A DNA stretch of 64,000 nt from Baekduia alba (GCF_028416635.1 NZ_CP114013.1:1054001-1118000), one strand, 5' to 3'; counted from the stretch's first letter, positions 24,601 through 32,184 are shown. Notes: generated by a model not told the origin, from the letters alone. Made by a program: numbers and translations.

Positions 24601-26141
24601 AGACCGGCCCGCTCGTCGCCGCGGTCCTCCTGGCCGCGTTCCTGGTCGTTCGCCGGCGCAAGCTCGAGCCGACGCTGAAGATCGGCGGCGGGCTCGCGGT
24701 CCTCGCGCTGCTCGTCTACGGCAGCGGCGTGGTAGAGCTGCCCGACTTCAAGAAGATCGTCGAGGACGCCGGCGACACGCTGGGCAATTGGACCTACCTC
24801 GTCGTCGGCGTGATGGCGTTCTTCGAGACCGGCGCGTTCGTCGGCCTGATCGCGCCCGGCGAGACGTTCCTGATCTTCGGCGGCGTCGTCGCCGGCCAGG
24901 GCACGATCTCGCTCGTCGCGCTGATCGCGATCACCTGGACGTGCGCGGTCCTCGGCGACCTCGCGAGCTTCTACGCGGGCCGCCGGCTCGGCCGCGACTT
25001 CCTGCTCAGGCACGGGCCGAAGGTGCAGATCACCGAGGACCGCATCCACCAGGTCGAGGGCTTCTTCGACCGCCACGGCGGCAAGGCGATCTTCCTCGGC
25101 CGCTTCGTCGGGCTCGTGCGCGCGGTCAACCCGTTCCTGGCCGGCTCGTCCGGGATGCCGTTCCGGCGCTTCCTGCCCTACGACATCGTCGGAGCGGGCG
25201 CGTGGGCGACGATGCTGCTGGTCCTCGGCTACGTCTTCTGGCAGTCGTTCGACAAGGTCCTGCACTACGCCGAGCAGGGGACGCTGGCGCTGGGCACGAC
25301 GATCGTCGTCATCGCGATCGTGGTCTGGGCCTACCGCCACTTCCGCGACGAGGAGAACCGCGACGCGGCGATGCGCTGGGTCGACACCCAGCTCGACCGG
25401 CCGGTGCTGCGGCCGCTCGCGCGCGTCGTGCGGCCGGTCGGGCGCTGGGCGCGCGGGCCGCTGAAGTTCTTCTGGAACCGGATCACGCCGGGCCAGCTCG
25501 GGCTCGAGCTGACGACGACGCTGGCGGTCGTCGCGGTCGGGTCGTTCGCGTTCGCGGCCAACGCGATCACCCTGCGCGACAAGGACCTCGTCACCGGCGA
25601 CGCGACGGCGTTCCGGTGGGCGGACGAGATCCGCTCAGACACGCTGGACGACATCGCGAGGGCCGTGTCGCATCTCGGGTCGCTGAGCGTGGTGGCCGTC
25701 GCCGTCGCGGTCACCGTGGTGGTCCTGCTCACGCGCGAGCGCCGGCGAGTCATCGAGTCGTTCACGCTCGTCGGCGGCCTGGCCGTGACGTGGGGCGCGG
25801 TGCACATCGCCAAGGCGGCGGTCGACCGGCCGCGGCCGGCGGATCCGCTGGTCGACACCGCGGGCCAGAGCTATCCGTCGGGCCACGCGGCGTACGCCTT
25901 CGCCTGGGTCGCGATCGCCCTCGTCCTCACCCGGACGCTGCCCGGCCTGGCCCGGACGACGGCGGCGATCGTGGCCGCCGTCGTGCTCGCCGCCGTGATC
26001 GGGCTGACGCGCGTCTACCTGCGCGCGCACTACCTCTCCGACGTCGTCGGCGGCTGGGGGTTGGGGGCGACGATCTTCGGGCTGTTCGGCATGGCGGGGC
26101 TGGTCGTCGCCTTCCTGCGGCACAATGGGTCCCGCACGTGA
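24597..26141 (+). CDS. DedA (SNARE-associated) - PAP2 phosphatase fusion
   Basis: A 514-residue polytopic membrane protein joining two families. Residues about 50-240 are a DedA/VTT domain (GAFVGLIAPGETFLIFGGVV, FYAGRRLGRDFL, GRFVGLVRAVNPFLAGSSGM), related to lipid carrier and undecaprenyl-phosphate flippases. Residues about 310-500 are a PAP2 lipid phosphatase with all three motifs: KAAVDRPRP, PSGHAAYAF and TRVYLRAHYLSDVVGG. A fusion of a putative flippase with a lipid phosphatase suggests recycling of undecaprenyl or phosphatidyl lipids, an inference. It is in the metG operon, GTGA-coupled to ispE. Confidence 0.9.
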   Translation: MKTGPLVAAVLLAAFLVVRRRKLEPTLKIGGGLAVLALLVYGSGVVELPDFKKIVEDAGDTLGNWTYLVVGVMAFFETGAFVGLIAPGETFLIFGGVVAGQGTISLVALIAITWTCAVLGDLASFYAGRRLGRDFLLRHGPKVQITEDRIHQVEGFFDRHGGKAIFLGRFVGLVRAVNPFLAGSSGMPFRRFLPYDIVGAGAWATMLLVLGYVFWQSFDKVLHYAEQGTLALGTTIVVIAIVVWAYRHFRDEENRDAAMRWVDTQLDRPVLRPLARVVRPVGRWARGPLKFFWNRITPGQLGLELTTTLAVVAVGSFAFAANAITLRDKDLVTGDATAFRWADEIRSDTLDDIARAVSHLGSLSVVAVAVAVTVVVLLTRERRRVIESFTLVGGLAVTWGAVHIAKAAVDRPRPADPLVDTAGQSYPSGHAAYAFAWVAIALVLTRTLPGLARTTAAIVAAVVLAAVIGLTRVYLRAHYLSDVVGGWGLGATIFGLFGMAGLVVAFLRHNGSRT

Positions 26142-26362
26142 GCAACACCGAGGTCACCTATCTCGTCGGCGCCTGCTGCGCCGTCCTGGGCCTTGCGGCC
26201 TACGTCGCGTTCATCTTCGTCCCGGCCTGGACGGCGTACTCGCGCGTCTGGCAGCGGGTGGCCGCCGGGGTCCTGAGCCTCTACGTCCTGGCCGCGTTCG
26301 TCGGCCTCGGCGCCGGCGGCGGCGCCGCGATCGTGTGGTTCTGGGACCGCATCGGCGTCTAG
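26138..26362 (+). CDS. Small two-helix membrane protein
   Basis: A 74-residue protein with two hydrophobic helices (LVGACCAVLGLAAYVAFIFV and VLSLYVLAAFVGLGAGGGAA) separated by a short loop containing AYSRVWQRVA. No family is recognised. It is the last gene of the metG operon, its GTG overlapping the stop of the DedA-PAP2 gene, and a hairpin follows the stop codon at once. It may assist the fusion protein. Confidence 0.75.
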   Translation: MSNTEVTYLVGACCAVLGLAAYVAFIFVPAWTAYSRVWQRVAAGVLSLYVLAAFVGLGAGGGAAIVWFWDRIGV

Positions 26363-26381
26363 GGCGGTTCTCCGGACCGCC
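26363..26381 (+). terminator. Hairpin ending the metG operon
   Basis: GGCGGT-N7-ACCGCC begins directly behind the stop codon and is followed by TTG. There is only a weak T-tract, so it may act with the larger structure next to it. Confidence 0.5.
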
Positions 26382-26390
26382 TTGCCGCGC

Positions 26391-26452
26391 CTGAGCCCAC
26401 CCGCGGGAGCTTGATGGGCTGGCGCCCACCGGCGCTCCGCGGGCGGGCTCAG
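26391..26452. terminator. Long Y-shaped dyad, possible bidirectional terminator
   Basis: Arms 26391-26410 and 26434-26452 pair over about 19 bp with one mismatch and one bulge. Between them is a second stem, TGGGC-TGGC-GCCCA. The structure is very stable but has no T-tract. It may be a terminator, an RNA 3' end or a cruciform. Confidence 0.4.
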
Positions 26453-26485
26453 CCACGACGATCCGGGCCGGAGAATCGAGCCAGC

Positions 26486-26520
26486 CGCGACCTGAAGAAC
26501 TGACGAAGGGTCAGGTCGCG
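26486..26520. promoter_or_regulatory. Perfect 10-bp inverted repeat before the PucR gene
   Basis: CGCGACCTGA-N15-TCAGGTCGCG ends 24 bp upstream of the -10 box TAAACT. The 25-bp centre-to-centre arm distance and the position suit an operator, plausibly for autoregulation by the downstream PucR-type protein. As RNA it would only be part of the transcript if an upstream promoter is used. Confidence 0.5.
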
Positions 26521-26544
26521 CCTCTCAAGTGGACGTTCGGGCCC

Positions 26545-26553
26545 TAAACTTCC
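26545..26553 (+). promoter_or_regulatory. -10 box of the PucR-type gene
   Basis: TAAACT (26545-26550) lies 3 nt before ATG 26554 and 9 nt before the in-frame ATG 26560. The second ATG would suit a leaderless transcript better. Confidence 0.45.
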
Positions 26554-27813
26554 ATGCACATGTCCAGTCCGGCTCCGAGGACGCCGGCCGGAATCGACCT
26601 CGAGGCCCTGGATGCCGTCACGGACGCCGTCGAGTCCGGTGCGGGTCTGCCTGAGGTGATCCGTGCTGCCGCGCGCGCGCTCGACGGCGCGAGCCTCGCG
26701 CTGACCGATCGGTCCGGAGCGGTGCTGGCCGTCGCCGCGCGCTCGCCGGCCGACGAGCGCGGACTGCTGGGCGACGCCGACGGCGTGGAGGTCCACGACC
26801 TGCGCGTCGCCGACGAGCAGGTCGGACACCTGCGGCTGCGCCCCCGCGCGCAGGCCGAGGTCGCGCCGATGGTCCTCAGGCTGATCCTCACGTTCATCGC
26901 CTCCGAGGTGCAGCGCGTCCGCGCGCCGGCACGGGCCTCCGAGCTGGCGGTCGCCGAGTTCCTGCACGACCTGCTCGGCCGCCGGCTCACCGACCGCGAT
27001 GAGCTGCTCGCGCGCGGCGAGGAGATCGGGGCCGACATCGCGGCCGGCGGCGCGGTCGTCGTCGTGCGCGCCCAGCTGCACGTGCCGTCCGAGGAGGGCT
27101 GGCGCGAGCGCGTCGTCACGGTCGCCGAGCGCGGCGCGCGGGCGGCGGCGCCCGGCGCCGTCGTCGCGTCGTCGGGCCGCCCGGACCCGCGCGGCTCGGA
27201 GGTCGCGATCCTCGTCCCGGGCGATGACCCGGACGCGGCGGAGCGCGTCGCCGAGGGCGTCCTACGCGAGCTCGGCGCGTCGCTGCCCGGCCACACGTTC
27301 GCGCTGGGCCGCAGCCGCCTGGCCGCCGACCCCGCCGACCTCCCGCGCGCGGGCAACGAGGCCCGGCTGGCCGCCAACGTCGCCGAGGGCGACGTCACCG
27401 CCGACGACGGCCACCGCGCCATGGCCTTCGACGACACCGGCGCCTACCGGCTCCTGCTGTCGGCGATGAGCGAGGACCCGGCCGAGCTGCAGCGCTTCTA
27501 CGCCGAGACGATCGAGCCGCTCGTCGCCTACGACGAGCAGTACGAGACCGACCTGGTCGTGACCGTCGAGGCGTTCCTGGACGCCGACGGCAACGTCGCC
27601 GGCACCGCCCAGCGCCTCTTCACCCACCGTCACACGATCCGCTACCGGCTCGAGCGCGTCCGCGAGCTGAGCGGGCTGGACGTCGGCTCGACCGACGGGC
27701 GCGAGAAGCTCAGCCTCGGGCTCAAGGCGATGCGCGTGCTCGGGATCGCGTCCCGCGGCGGCCCCGCCACGGAGCAGGGCGCGAGCGGCGGACGGGTCCC
27801 CCGACGGGGGTAG
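26554..27813 (+). CDS. PucR/CdaR-type transcriptional regulator
   Basis: A 419-residue regulator. The N-terminal third (about 20-120) resembles a divergent GAF-like sensor (LALTDRSGAVLAVAARSPAD). A CdaR GGDEF-like middle domain spans about 150-290, with VVVVRAQLHVP and FALGRSRLAADPADLPRAGN. The C-terminal PucR helix-turn-helix is complete: TVEAFLDADGNVAGTAQRLF, then THRHTIRYRLERV (about 345-380). In known cases such proteins activate catabolic or nitrogen genes; the target is not evident. The start is ATG 26554 or 26560. An inverted repeat upstream is a candidate binding site. Confidence 0.85.
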   Translation: MHMSSPAPRTPAGIDLEALDAVTDAVESGAGLPEVIRAAARALDGASLALTDRSGAVLAVAARSPADERGLLGDADGVEVHDLRVADEQVGHLRLRPRAQAEVAPMVLRLILTFIASEVQRVRAPARASELAVAEFLHDLLGRRLTDRDELLARGEEIGADIAAGGAVVVVRAQLHVPSEEGWRERVVTVAERGARAAAPGAVVASSGRPDPRGSEVAILVPGDDPDAAERVAEGVLRELGASLPGHTFALGRSRLAADPADLPRAGNEARLAANVAEGDVTADDGHRAMAFDDTGAYRLLLSAMSEDPAELQRFYAETIEPLVAYDEQYETDLVVTVEAFLDADGNVAGTAQRLFTHRHTIRYRLERVRELSGLDVGSTDGREKLSLGLKAMRVLGIASRGGPATEQGASGGRVPRRG

Positions 27814-27856
27814 ACGTCCGCTGCCTGACTTCGTTCGGGCCCGACACAGACGAGGG

Positions 27857-27886
27857 TTGCGTAGGTTTGCGCCCGGACACTAGAGT
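27857..27886 (+). promoter_or_regulatory. Promoter of the structured-leader gene
   Basis: TTGCGT (27857-27862), an 18-bp spacer and TAGAGT (27881-27886) predict a transcription start near 27893 and a 5' UTR of about 160 nt, by far the longest in the window. Confidence 0.45.
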
Positions 27887-27892
27887 GGCAAC

Positions 27893-28053
27893 GCGCCAAC
27901 TACAGCCGCTCAGATGGCGGAGACCCGCCAGAACCGGTGAAGTCCCCGGAATTCCGAGCGGACATGGGGTGCAGACCCCACTTGAGAAGTCGGCCCCAGG
28001 CGCCGAAACCTTGGAGTGAGGGGAGCTGTCCCCTCCCGTCTCACTCCCTCCTG
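27893..28053 (+). promoter_or_regulatory. Structured 5' leader, candidate riboswitch
   Basis: Four perfect stems occur in order: TGGCGG-AGAC-CCGCCA (27915-27930), TGGGGT-GCAG-ACCCCA (27965-27980), TCGGC-N7-GCCGA (27990-28006), and a terminal element in which GGAGTGAG pairs with CTCACTCC (28013-28047) around a GGGA/TCCC stem. The only purine-rich ribosome-binding sequences are inside the terminal hairpin. Short strings (GGAGACCCG, CGGTGAAGTCC, GCCGAAACC) recall ydaO/c-di-AMP or cobalamin riboswitches, but the match is incomplete and the class is unassigned. Confidence 0.45.
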
Positions 28054-29148
28054 ATGAAGCACCGCACCCACGACCATCTCTTCGCCGCCGCCGGGGTCAC
28101 CGCGGCGCTCTCGCTCATCGGCACCGGTGCCACGGTGCTCAAGGGGTCGGTCTTCCACTTCGATCACTGGCCGCTGGTCGCCGGCGACTCGGCGCGCGAC
28201 ATGCAGCTGCCGACGGCGCCGATCGCGGTCAACGACCCTTCGACCCCGCAGAGCGCCCGTGAGGCGCTGCTGTCGGGCGCGACGCGCGCCGGCGGCACCG
28301 CGGCCCTCCTGCCCGGCCTGGGCGGCCCCTCGGGGATCGTCGCGATCGGAACCACCATCCCGGCGTCCCAGACGACCACGAGCGCGGGCAACGGCTCCGG
28401 CACCGCCGGCGGCGCCGGCTCGACCGGCACCGGCGGATCGGGCTCGGCCGGCGCCACGCGCGTCGCCGCGCAGGACGGCTTCGGCTTCGGCCTCGGCCCG
28501 TCGCCGAGCTCCTCGGTCGACGGCTCGCGCGATCCGGCCAGCTCCACGGGCCCGACCGGCAGCACGCGGGTCGCCTCCAACGGCGCCGACACCGACGGCG
28601 ACGGCGTTCCGGACACGTGGGAGAAGGACCACGGCACGCCCGCCGCGTCCGACGCCCCGGCCTCCAGCGGCGGCACCGGCGGCAGCGACCGTCGCGACCC
28701 GACGACAGCCAGCGCCTTCACGGCCGATCCGCCGGCGGCGCCCGCGCCCGCGCCCGACACGTCCGCGCCGGTCGACCCGCCGCCCGCCGAGACGACCCCG
28801 ACCGACCCGCCGCCGACCGACCCCGGCCACACGGACCCGCCGCCGGCGACCGAGGACCCGACGCCGCCCGCCGATCCGGCACCCGCCGACCCCGCGCCGA
28901 CGCCCGATCCTCCGGCCTCCGACCCGGCCCCGGCCGACCCGACGCCGCCCGCCGATCCTCCGGCCTCCGACCCCGGTCCGGCCGACCCGGCCCCGCCGGC
29001 CGATCCGCCGCAGACCGATCCGGCGCCGCCCGCCGAGTCGCCGCCGGCCGACACGCCGACGGCCGCCCCGGCTCCGGCGGCGTCGACCGACGGCACCGCC
29101 GGTGGCGCCGCGAGCGCCAACGCGGCGATCCCGGCCAGCGTCCAGTAG
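28054..29148 (+). CDS. Secreted or surface Pro/Asp-rich protein with one Ca-binding loop
   Basis: A 364-residue protein. The basic start and hydrophobic stretch (LFAAAGVTAALSLIGTGATV, 8-27) look like an uncleaved signal anchor. A Gly/Ser/Thr-rich region follows, then one thrombospondin type-3 loop DTDGDGVPDTWE (about 188-199), and then about 110 residues of P-A-D-P low-complexity repeat of the kind that spans cell walls. There is no sortase motif. No enzyme domain is present. The gene stands alone behind a long structured leader, which suggests RNA-level control, for example by a second messenger tied to the wall. Confidence 0.7.
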   Translation: MKHRTHDHLFAAAGVTAALSLIGTGATVLKGSVFHFDHWPLVAGDSARDMQLPTAPIAVNDPSTPQSAREALLSGATRAGGTAALLPGLGGPSGIVAIGTTIPASQTTTSAGNGSGTAGGAGSTGTGGSGSAGATRVAAQDGFGFGLGPSPSSSVDGSRDPASSTGPTGSTRVASNGADTDGDGVPDTWEKDHGTPAASDAPASSGGTGGSDRRDPTTASAFTADPPAAPAPAPDTSAPVDPPPAETTPTDPPPTDPGHTDPPPATEDPTPPADPAPADPAPTPDPPASDPAPADPTPPADPPASDPGPADPAPPADPPQTDPAPPAESPPADTPTAAPAPAASTDGTAGGAASANAAIPASVQ

Positions 29149-29157
29149 CCGGGAACG

Positions 29158-29172
29158 TAGGATCCCGGTCCT
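29158..29172 (+). promoter_or_regulatory. -10 box of the phosphorylase gene
   Basis: TAGGAT (29158-29163) lies 9 nt before ATG 29173, without a Shine-Dalgarno. Confidence 0.4.
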
Positions 29173-29964
29173 ATGCGGATCGGGATCATCACCGGCTCGG
29201 GGACGTACGCGCTGCCGTCGTTCGAGGACGCCGTCGCGGCCGAGGTCGCGACCGAGTTCGGGCCCGCGACGGTGACCGAGGGGAGCTTCGCCGGCGTCGA
29301 CGTGCTCCACGTCTCGCGCCACCTGCCGGGCCATCCGCGGCTGTCGCACCAGGTCACCCATCAGGCGAACATCGCGGCGCTGCGCGACCGCGGCGCCGAC
29401 GCGATCGTGGCGGTGACGGTCTGCGGCGCGGTGGACCGCAGCGTGCCGCTGGGCTCGCTGATCGTCTTCGACGACCTGCACTTCCTCGTCAACCGGCTCG
29501 CCGACGGCGCGATCTGCACGCTGCACACCGAGCCGGGGCGGCCGGGGCGCGGGCACTGGGTCTTCGAGCAGCCGTTCCACGACGGCCTGCGCGGCGCGCT
29601 GCTGGAGGGCGCGCGCTCGGCCGGGCTCGAGGCCCGGGACGGCGGCTGCTACGGCCACGTCGATGGCCCGCGCTTCAACTCCAAGGCGGAGATCCGGTCG
29701 CTCGCGGCGGTCGGCGTCACCGCGGTGAGCCAGACCGCGGGGCCGGAGACCGTGCTGTGCGGCGAGGCGTCGATCCCGTTCGCGCTGATCGGCTACGCGA
29801 CCGACTACGCCAACGGCGTCGAGGAGGAGCTGCAGCCGGTCGAGAACCTCGTCCGGCTCGTCGAGGCGTCGCCCGCGGCGTTCGCGGCGACGCTGAGCAC
29901 GGCGCTGCCCCGCATCGCCGCGCTCGACCTGGCGCCGGTGGGCTCGCATTTCCGCTTCGACTGA
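29173..29964 (+). CDS. Methylthioadenosine/methylthioinosine or purine nucleoside phosphorylase
   Basis: A 263-residue phosphorylase of the PNP/MTAP family II. It cleaves a purine nucleoside, probably 5'-methylthioadenosine or a relative, with phosphate. It has the phosphate loop IITGSG (5-10), SRHLPGHPRLSHQVTHQANI (His-rich, about 57-76), VTVCGAV, GGCYGHVDGPRFNSKAEI (substrate loop, about 157-174) and QTAGPETVLCGEASIPFALI. MTAP normally has Asp in a DYD segment; ATDYANG fits. Substrate preference cannot be decided by eye. Confidence 0.85.
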   Translation: MRIGIITGSGTYALPSFEDAVAAEVATEFGPATVTEGSFAGVDVLHVSRHLPGHPRLSHQVTHQANIAALRDRGADAIVAVTVCGAVDRSVPLGSLIVFDDLHFLVNRLADGAICTLHTEPGRPGRGHWVFEQPFHDGLRGALLEGARSAGLEARDGGCYGHVDGPRFNSKAEIRSLAAVGVTAVSQTAGPETVLCGEASIPFALIGYATDYANGVEEELQPVENLVRLVEASPAAFAATLSTALPRIAALDLAPVGSHFRFD

Positions 29965-30106
29965 CACGCCGCCGCCCCGTGCGCGCGGCGCGCTCCTGGA
30001 CGCGCTGGCCGCCGAGCGCGAGCCGGCCCTGCGCGCGCGCCTGGGCCCAGAGGCCGACGACGCGCTGCGCGCCGCGCTGCGGGCCCACGCGCGCGACTGG
30101 GCGCGG

Positions 30107-30523
30107 ATGGCAGGCGACGGCGCCGAGCCGCTGGAGCTCGCCGACGGCGCCGCGGTGGCCGCGGCGCTGGGCGACCACGACGGGCCGCTGGTCATGGTGG
30201 CGTCCGACGTCCCCGCGCTCGGCCTCCAGCATCTGGAGGCGGTGCGCGGCGACCTCGCCGCCGGCGTCCTGCTCAGCACCGCCGCGACCGGCGACGGCAC
30301 GCCGTTCCTGGTCGCGCTCTCCCGGCCCGAGCCCGACCTCCTCGGGCTCATCGGCGCGCCCTTCAGCGACCTGCTCGCGGCGGCGGCCGGCCACGAGCGC
30401 GAGCTCGGCATGGTCCGCGCGGAGCGCCGCCTGGCGTCGATCGCCGACGCCCGGGCGGTCCAGGCCGACCCGTTGACGTCGCCCGCGCTGCGCGCGCTCC
30501 TGGCGCCGCTCGGCCGGCCCTAG
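30107..30523 (+). CDS. DUF2064/nucleotidyltransferase-like protein, likely 5'-truncated
   Basis: From ATG 30107, 138 residues remain. GPLVMVASDVPALGLQHLEA and VLLSTAATGDGTPFLVALS match the core of the DUF2064 (MobA/CofC-like) glycosyl- and nucleotidyltransferases. Coding-like sequence continues upstream in the same frame to about 29981 (ALLDALAAEREPALRARLG) with no ATG, GTG or TTG before a stop at 29894. The usual N-terminal VKTRL nucleotide-binding segment is missing. Either the gene lost its 5' end next to the phosphorylase gene or it uses a rare start. The stop overlaps the convergent gene by 4 bp. Confidence 0.5.
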   Translation: MAGDGAEPLELADGAAVAAALGDHDGPLVMVASDVPALGLQHLEAVRGDLAAGVLLSTAATGDGTPFLVALSRPEPDLLGLIGAPFSDLLAAAAGHERELGMVRAERRLASIADARAVQADPLTSPALRALLAPLGRP

Positions 30524-31845
30524 CCGACCTGCGCGCGCGCCGCGCGCGAGTACGCGGAGATCACGCGCTCGCAGTGGCGTGTGTGCGGGCGCACGCGGCC
30601 GTAGACGACGGTGTCGCCGCCGGGGCCGCAGTCGACCGACGCCGGCCGCCGGGTGAACGCCATGACGGAGTCGTTGCCGTTGCCGCCCTTGACGACGTCG
30701 GCGCCGCCGCCACGCAGGCGGATCACGTCGTCGCCGTCGCCGCCGCCGATCGTGTTGTCGCCCTCGCCGCCCTGGAGCTGGTCGGCGCCCGGGCCGCCGT
30801 CGACGTGGTTGGTGCCGCGGCCGCCGTAGACGGTGTCGGCCCCGGGCCCGCCGGCGAGCTCGTCGTGGGCGCCGTGCCCGCCGTCGCCGTGGTTGCGGTC
30901 GCCCCACAGGACGTCGTCGCCCGCGGCGCCGAGCAGCGTGTCGGAGCCGCGGCCGCCGAGCAGGTTGTCGTCGCGGTCGGTGCCGTGGACGGTCGCGCCG
31001 GCGTCGGAGGCGAGCTCGCGGCGGCCGACGGTCGGGTCCTGGACCGCGTCGGCCTCGACGACGTCCTCGCAGTTGCGGATCTCGCCGCGGCGCACCGCCT
31101 GCGCGTTGGAGATGCCGCCGGGCGCGTCATAGGGGTTGACGACGACCGTGTCGGTGCCGGGGCCGCAGTCGACGTCGGCGACCGCTGTGCCGTTGTTGAC
31201 GTAGACGACGTCGTCGCCGTCGCCCGCGTCGACGTGATCGGGGCCCGAGTCGGCGTAGACGACGTCGTCCCCGCCTCCCGCCCTGATGGTGTCCGCCCCC
31301 GAGCCGCCGTGGACGAGGTCGTCGCCGTCGCCCGCGTCGAGGACGTCGGGCGCGGCGCCGCCGTCGAGGACGTCGTTGCCGCTGCCGGCCTCGAGACGGT
31401 CGTGGCCGAAGCCGCCGTAGAGGCGGTCGGCGCCGTCGCCGCCCTGGAGCTGGTCGTCGCCCGAGCCGCCGTCGAGCTCGTCCGCGCCGCCCCGGCCGAT
31501 CGCGGTGTCGGCGCCGGTGCCGCCGTCGAGGTGGTCCGGGCCGGTGCCGCCCACGAGGCGGTCGCCGCCCTCCTCGCCGAGCAGCACGCCGCCGCCGGCG
31601 CTGCGGACGGTCAGGCGGTCCGGGCCGGGCAGGCCGAGCAGCGGCGCGGCCGCGGGCTGCGACAGCGGCGGCAGCAGCGGCGTGGTCGGCAGCGCGGCGA
31701 CGCTTGCGACCGCGAGCGCGGGCGACAGGTCGGCCGGCAGCGCCGGCAACGCGGCGGTCTGGGCGGAGGCGGCGGGGGCGACCGCGGTCACGAGCGCGAG
31801 CGCGGGCAGCACGACGAGACGGCGAGCGGTGGGGGCGAAGCGCAT
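30520..31845 (-). CDS. Secreted RTX-type calcium-binding repeat protein
   Basis: A 441-residue exported protein. A signal peptide (residues 1-28, LVVLPALALVTAVAPAASAQ) precedes an Ala/Pro/Leu linker and then two blocks of GGxGxDxLxGG-type nonapeptides (about 85-205 and 290-395), such as LVGGTGPDHLDGGTGADTAI. These fold as a calcium beta-roll. Each block ends in a VDCGPG(T/G)DTVV segment, and RxxxHCE/RNCED Cys segments occur, a layout common in actinobacterial calcium-binding proteins. No type I secretion genes are nearby and a Sec signal is present. ATG 31845 is preferred over the upstream GTG because it starts the signal peptide. Confidence 0.85.
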   Translation of the reverse strand: MRFAPTARRLVVLPALALVTAVAPAASAQTAALPALPADLSPALAVASVAALPTTPLLPPLSQPAAAPLLGLPGPDRLTVRSAGGGVLLGEEGGDRLVGGTGPDHLDGGTGADTAIGRGGADELDGGSGDDQLQGGDGADRLYGGFGHDRLEAGSGNDVLDGGAAPDVLDAGDGDDLVHGGSGADTIRAGGGDDVVYADSGPDHVDAGDGDDVVYVNNGTAVADVDCGPGTDTVVVNPYDAPGGISNAQAVRRGEIRNCEDVVEADAVQDPTVGRRELASDAGATVHGTDRDDNLLGGRGSDTLLGAAGDDVLWGDRNHGDGGHGAHDELAGGPGADTVYGGRGTNHVDGGPGADQLQGGEGDNTIGGGDGDDVIRLRGGGADVVKGGNGNDSVMAFTRRPASVDCGPGGDTVVYGRVRPHTRHCERVISAYSRAARAQVG

Positions 31846-32026
31846 CACGACATGGGTCGACGGCGCGACCGCGACGCTGCAGGTCGCGGACCTCCGGCGG
31901 ACCATCGTCCGACCCGGCGCGCCGCGCGCGCCAACCCGACGATCGGGTGCATCCGCAGCCGTTGCCGCCTTGCCCCGGGGGCGCCGGCGCCCTACAGTGC
32001 ACGGACCTTCAGCGCACGACTTCGCT
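31846..32026. other. Intergenic region, no gene seen
   Basis: This is the leader of the RTX-type gene on the minus strand. On the plus strand a TACAGT box at 31993-31998 could start a short untranslated RNA toward the dyads at 32027-32075. No convincing open frame exists. Confidence 0.3.
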
Positions 32027-32075
32027 GAGCAACTTGCTCGTCTGTCCGGCTAACGACGGGGCGGCCGGACAGACG
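32027..32075. terminator. Two adjacent dyads downstream of tRNA-Gln
   Basis: CGTCTGTCCGGC (32039-32050) and GCCGGACAGACG (32064-32075) pair perfectly over 12 bp with a 13-nt loop. Directly next to it GAGCAA-C-TTGCTC (32027-32039) is a second dyad. Read on the minus strand, they follow the tRNA by 38 nt and may terminate its transcript; no T-tract is present. Confidence 0.5.
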
Positions 32076-32113
32076 GCAGGCTTCCGCGGGCGCGCGGCGG
32101 GGTGGTTCTGGAG

Positions 32114-32184
32114 CTGGGGAGCAGGGATTCGAACCCCGACTAGATCTTCCAAAGAGACCTGTGCTGCCTTTACACCACTCCCCA
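32114..32184 (-). tRNA. tRNA-Gln (TTG)
   Basis: Read on the minus strand, a 7-bp acceptor stem TGGGGAG/CTCCCCA with discriminator G, a D-arm, an anticodon stem GGTCT/AGATC with loop CTTTGGA (anticodon TTG), and a T-arm containing GTTCGAAT. The length is 71 nt and the CCA end is not encoded. TGGGGAG is typical of bacterial tRNA-Gln. Confidence 0.95.

Noticed and set aside
27893-28053. A firm ydaO or cobalamin riboswitch call
   Set aside because: Only short strings match; the conserved 3' half of ydaO and the B12 box are not recognisable by eye.
30520-31845. RTX toxin with type I secretion
   Set aside because: There is a Sec signal peptide, no toxin or protease domain and no secretion genes nearby.
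32114-32184. tRNA as prophage or island attachment site
   Set aside because: No integrase, no mobility genes and no direct repeat of the tRNA end within the window.
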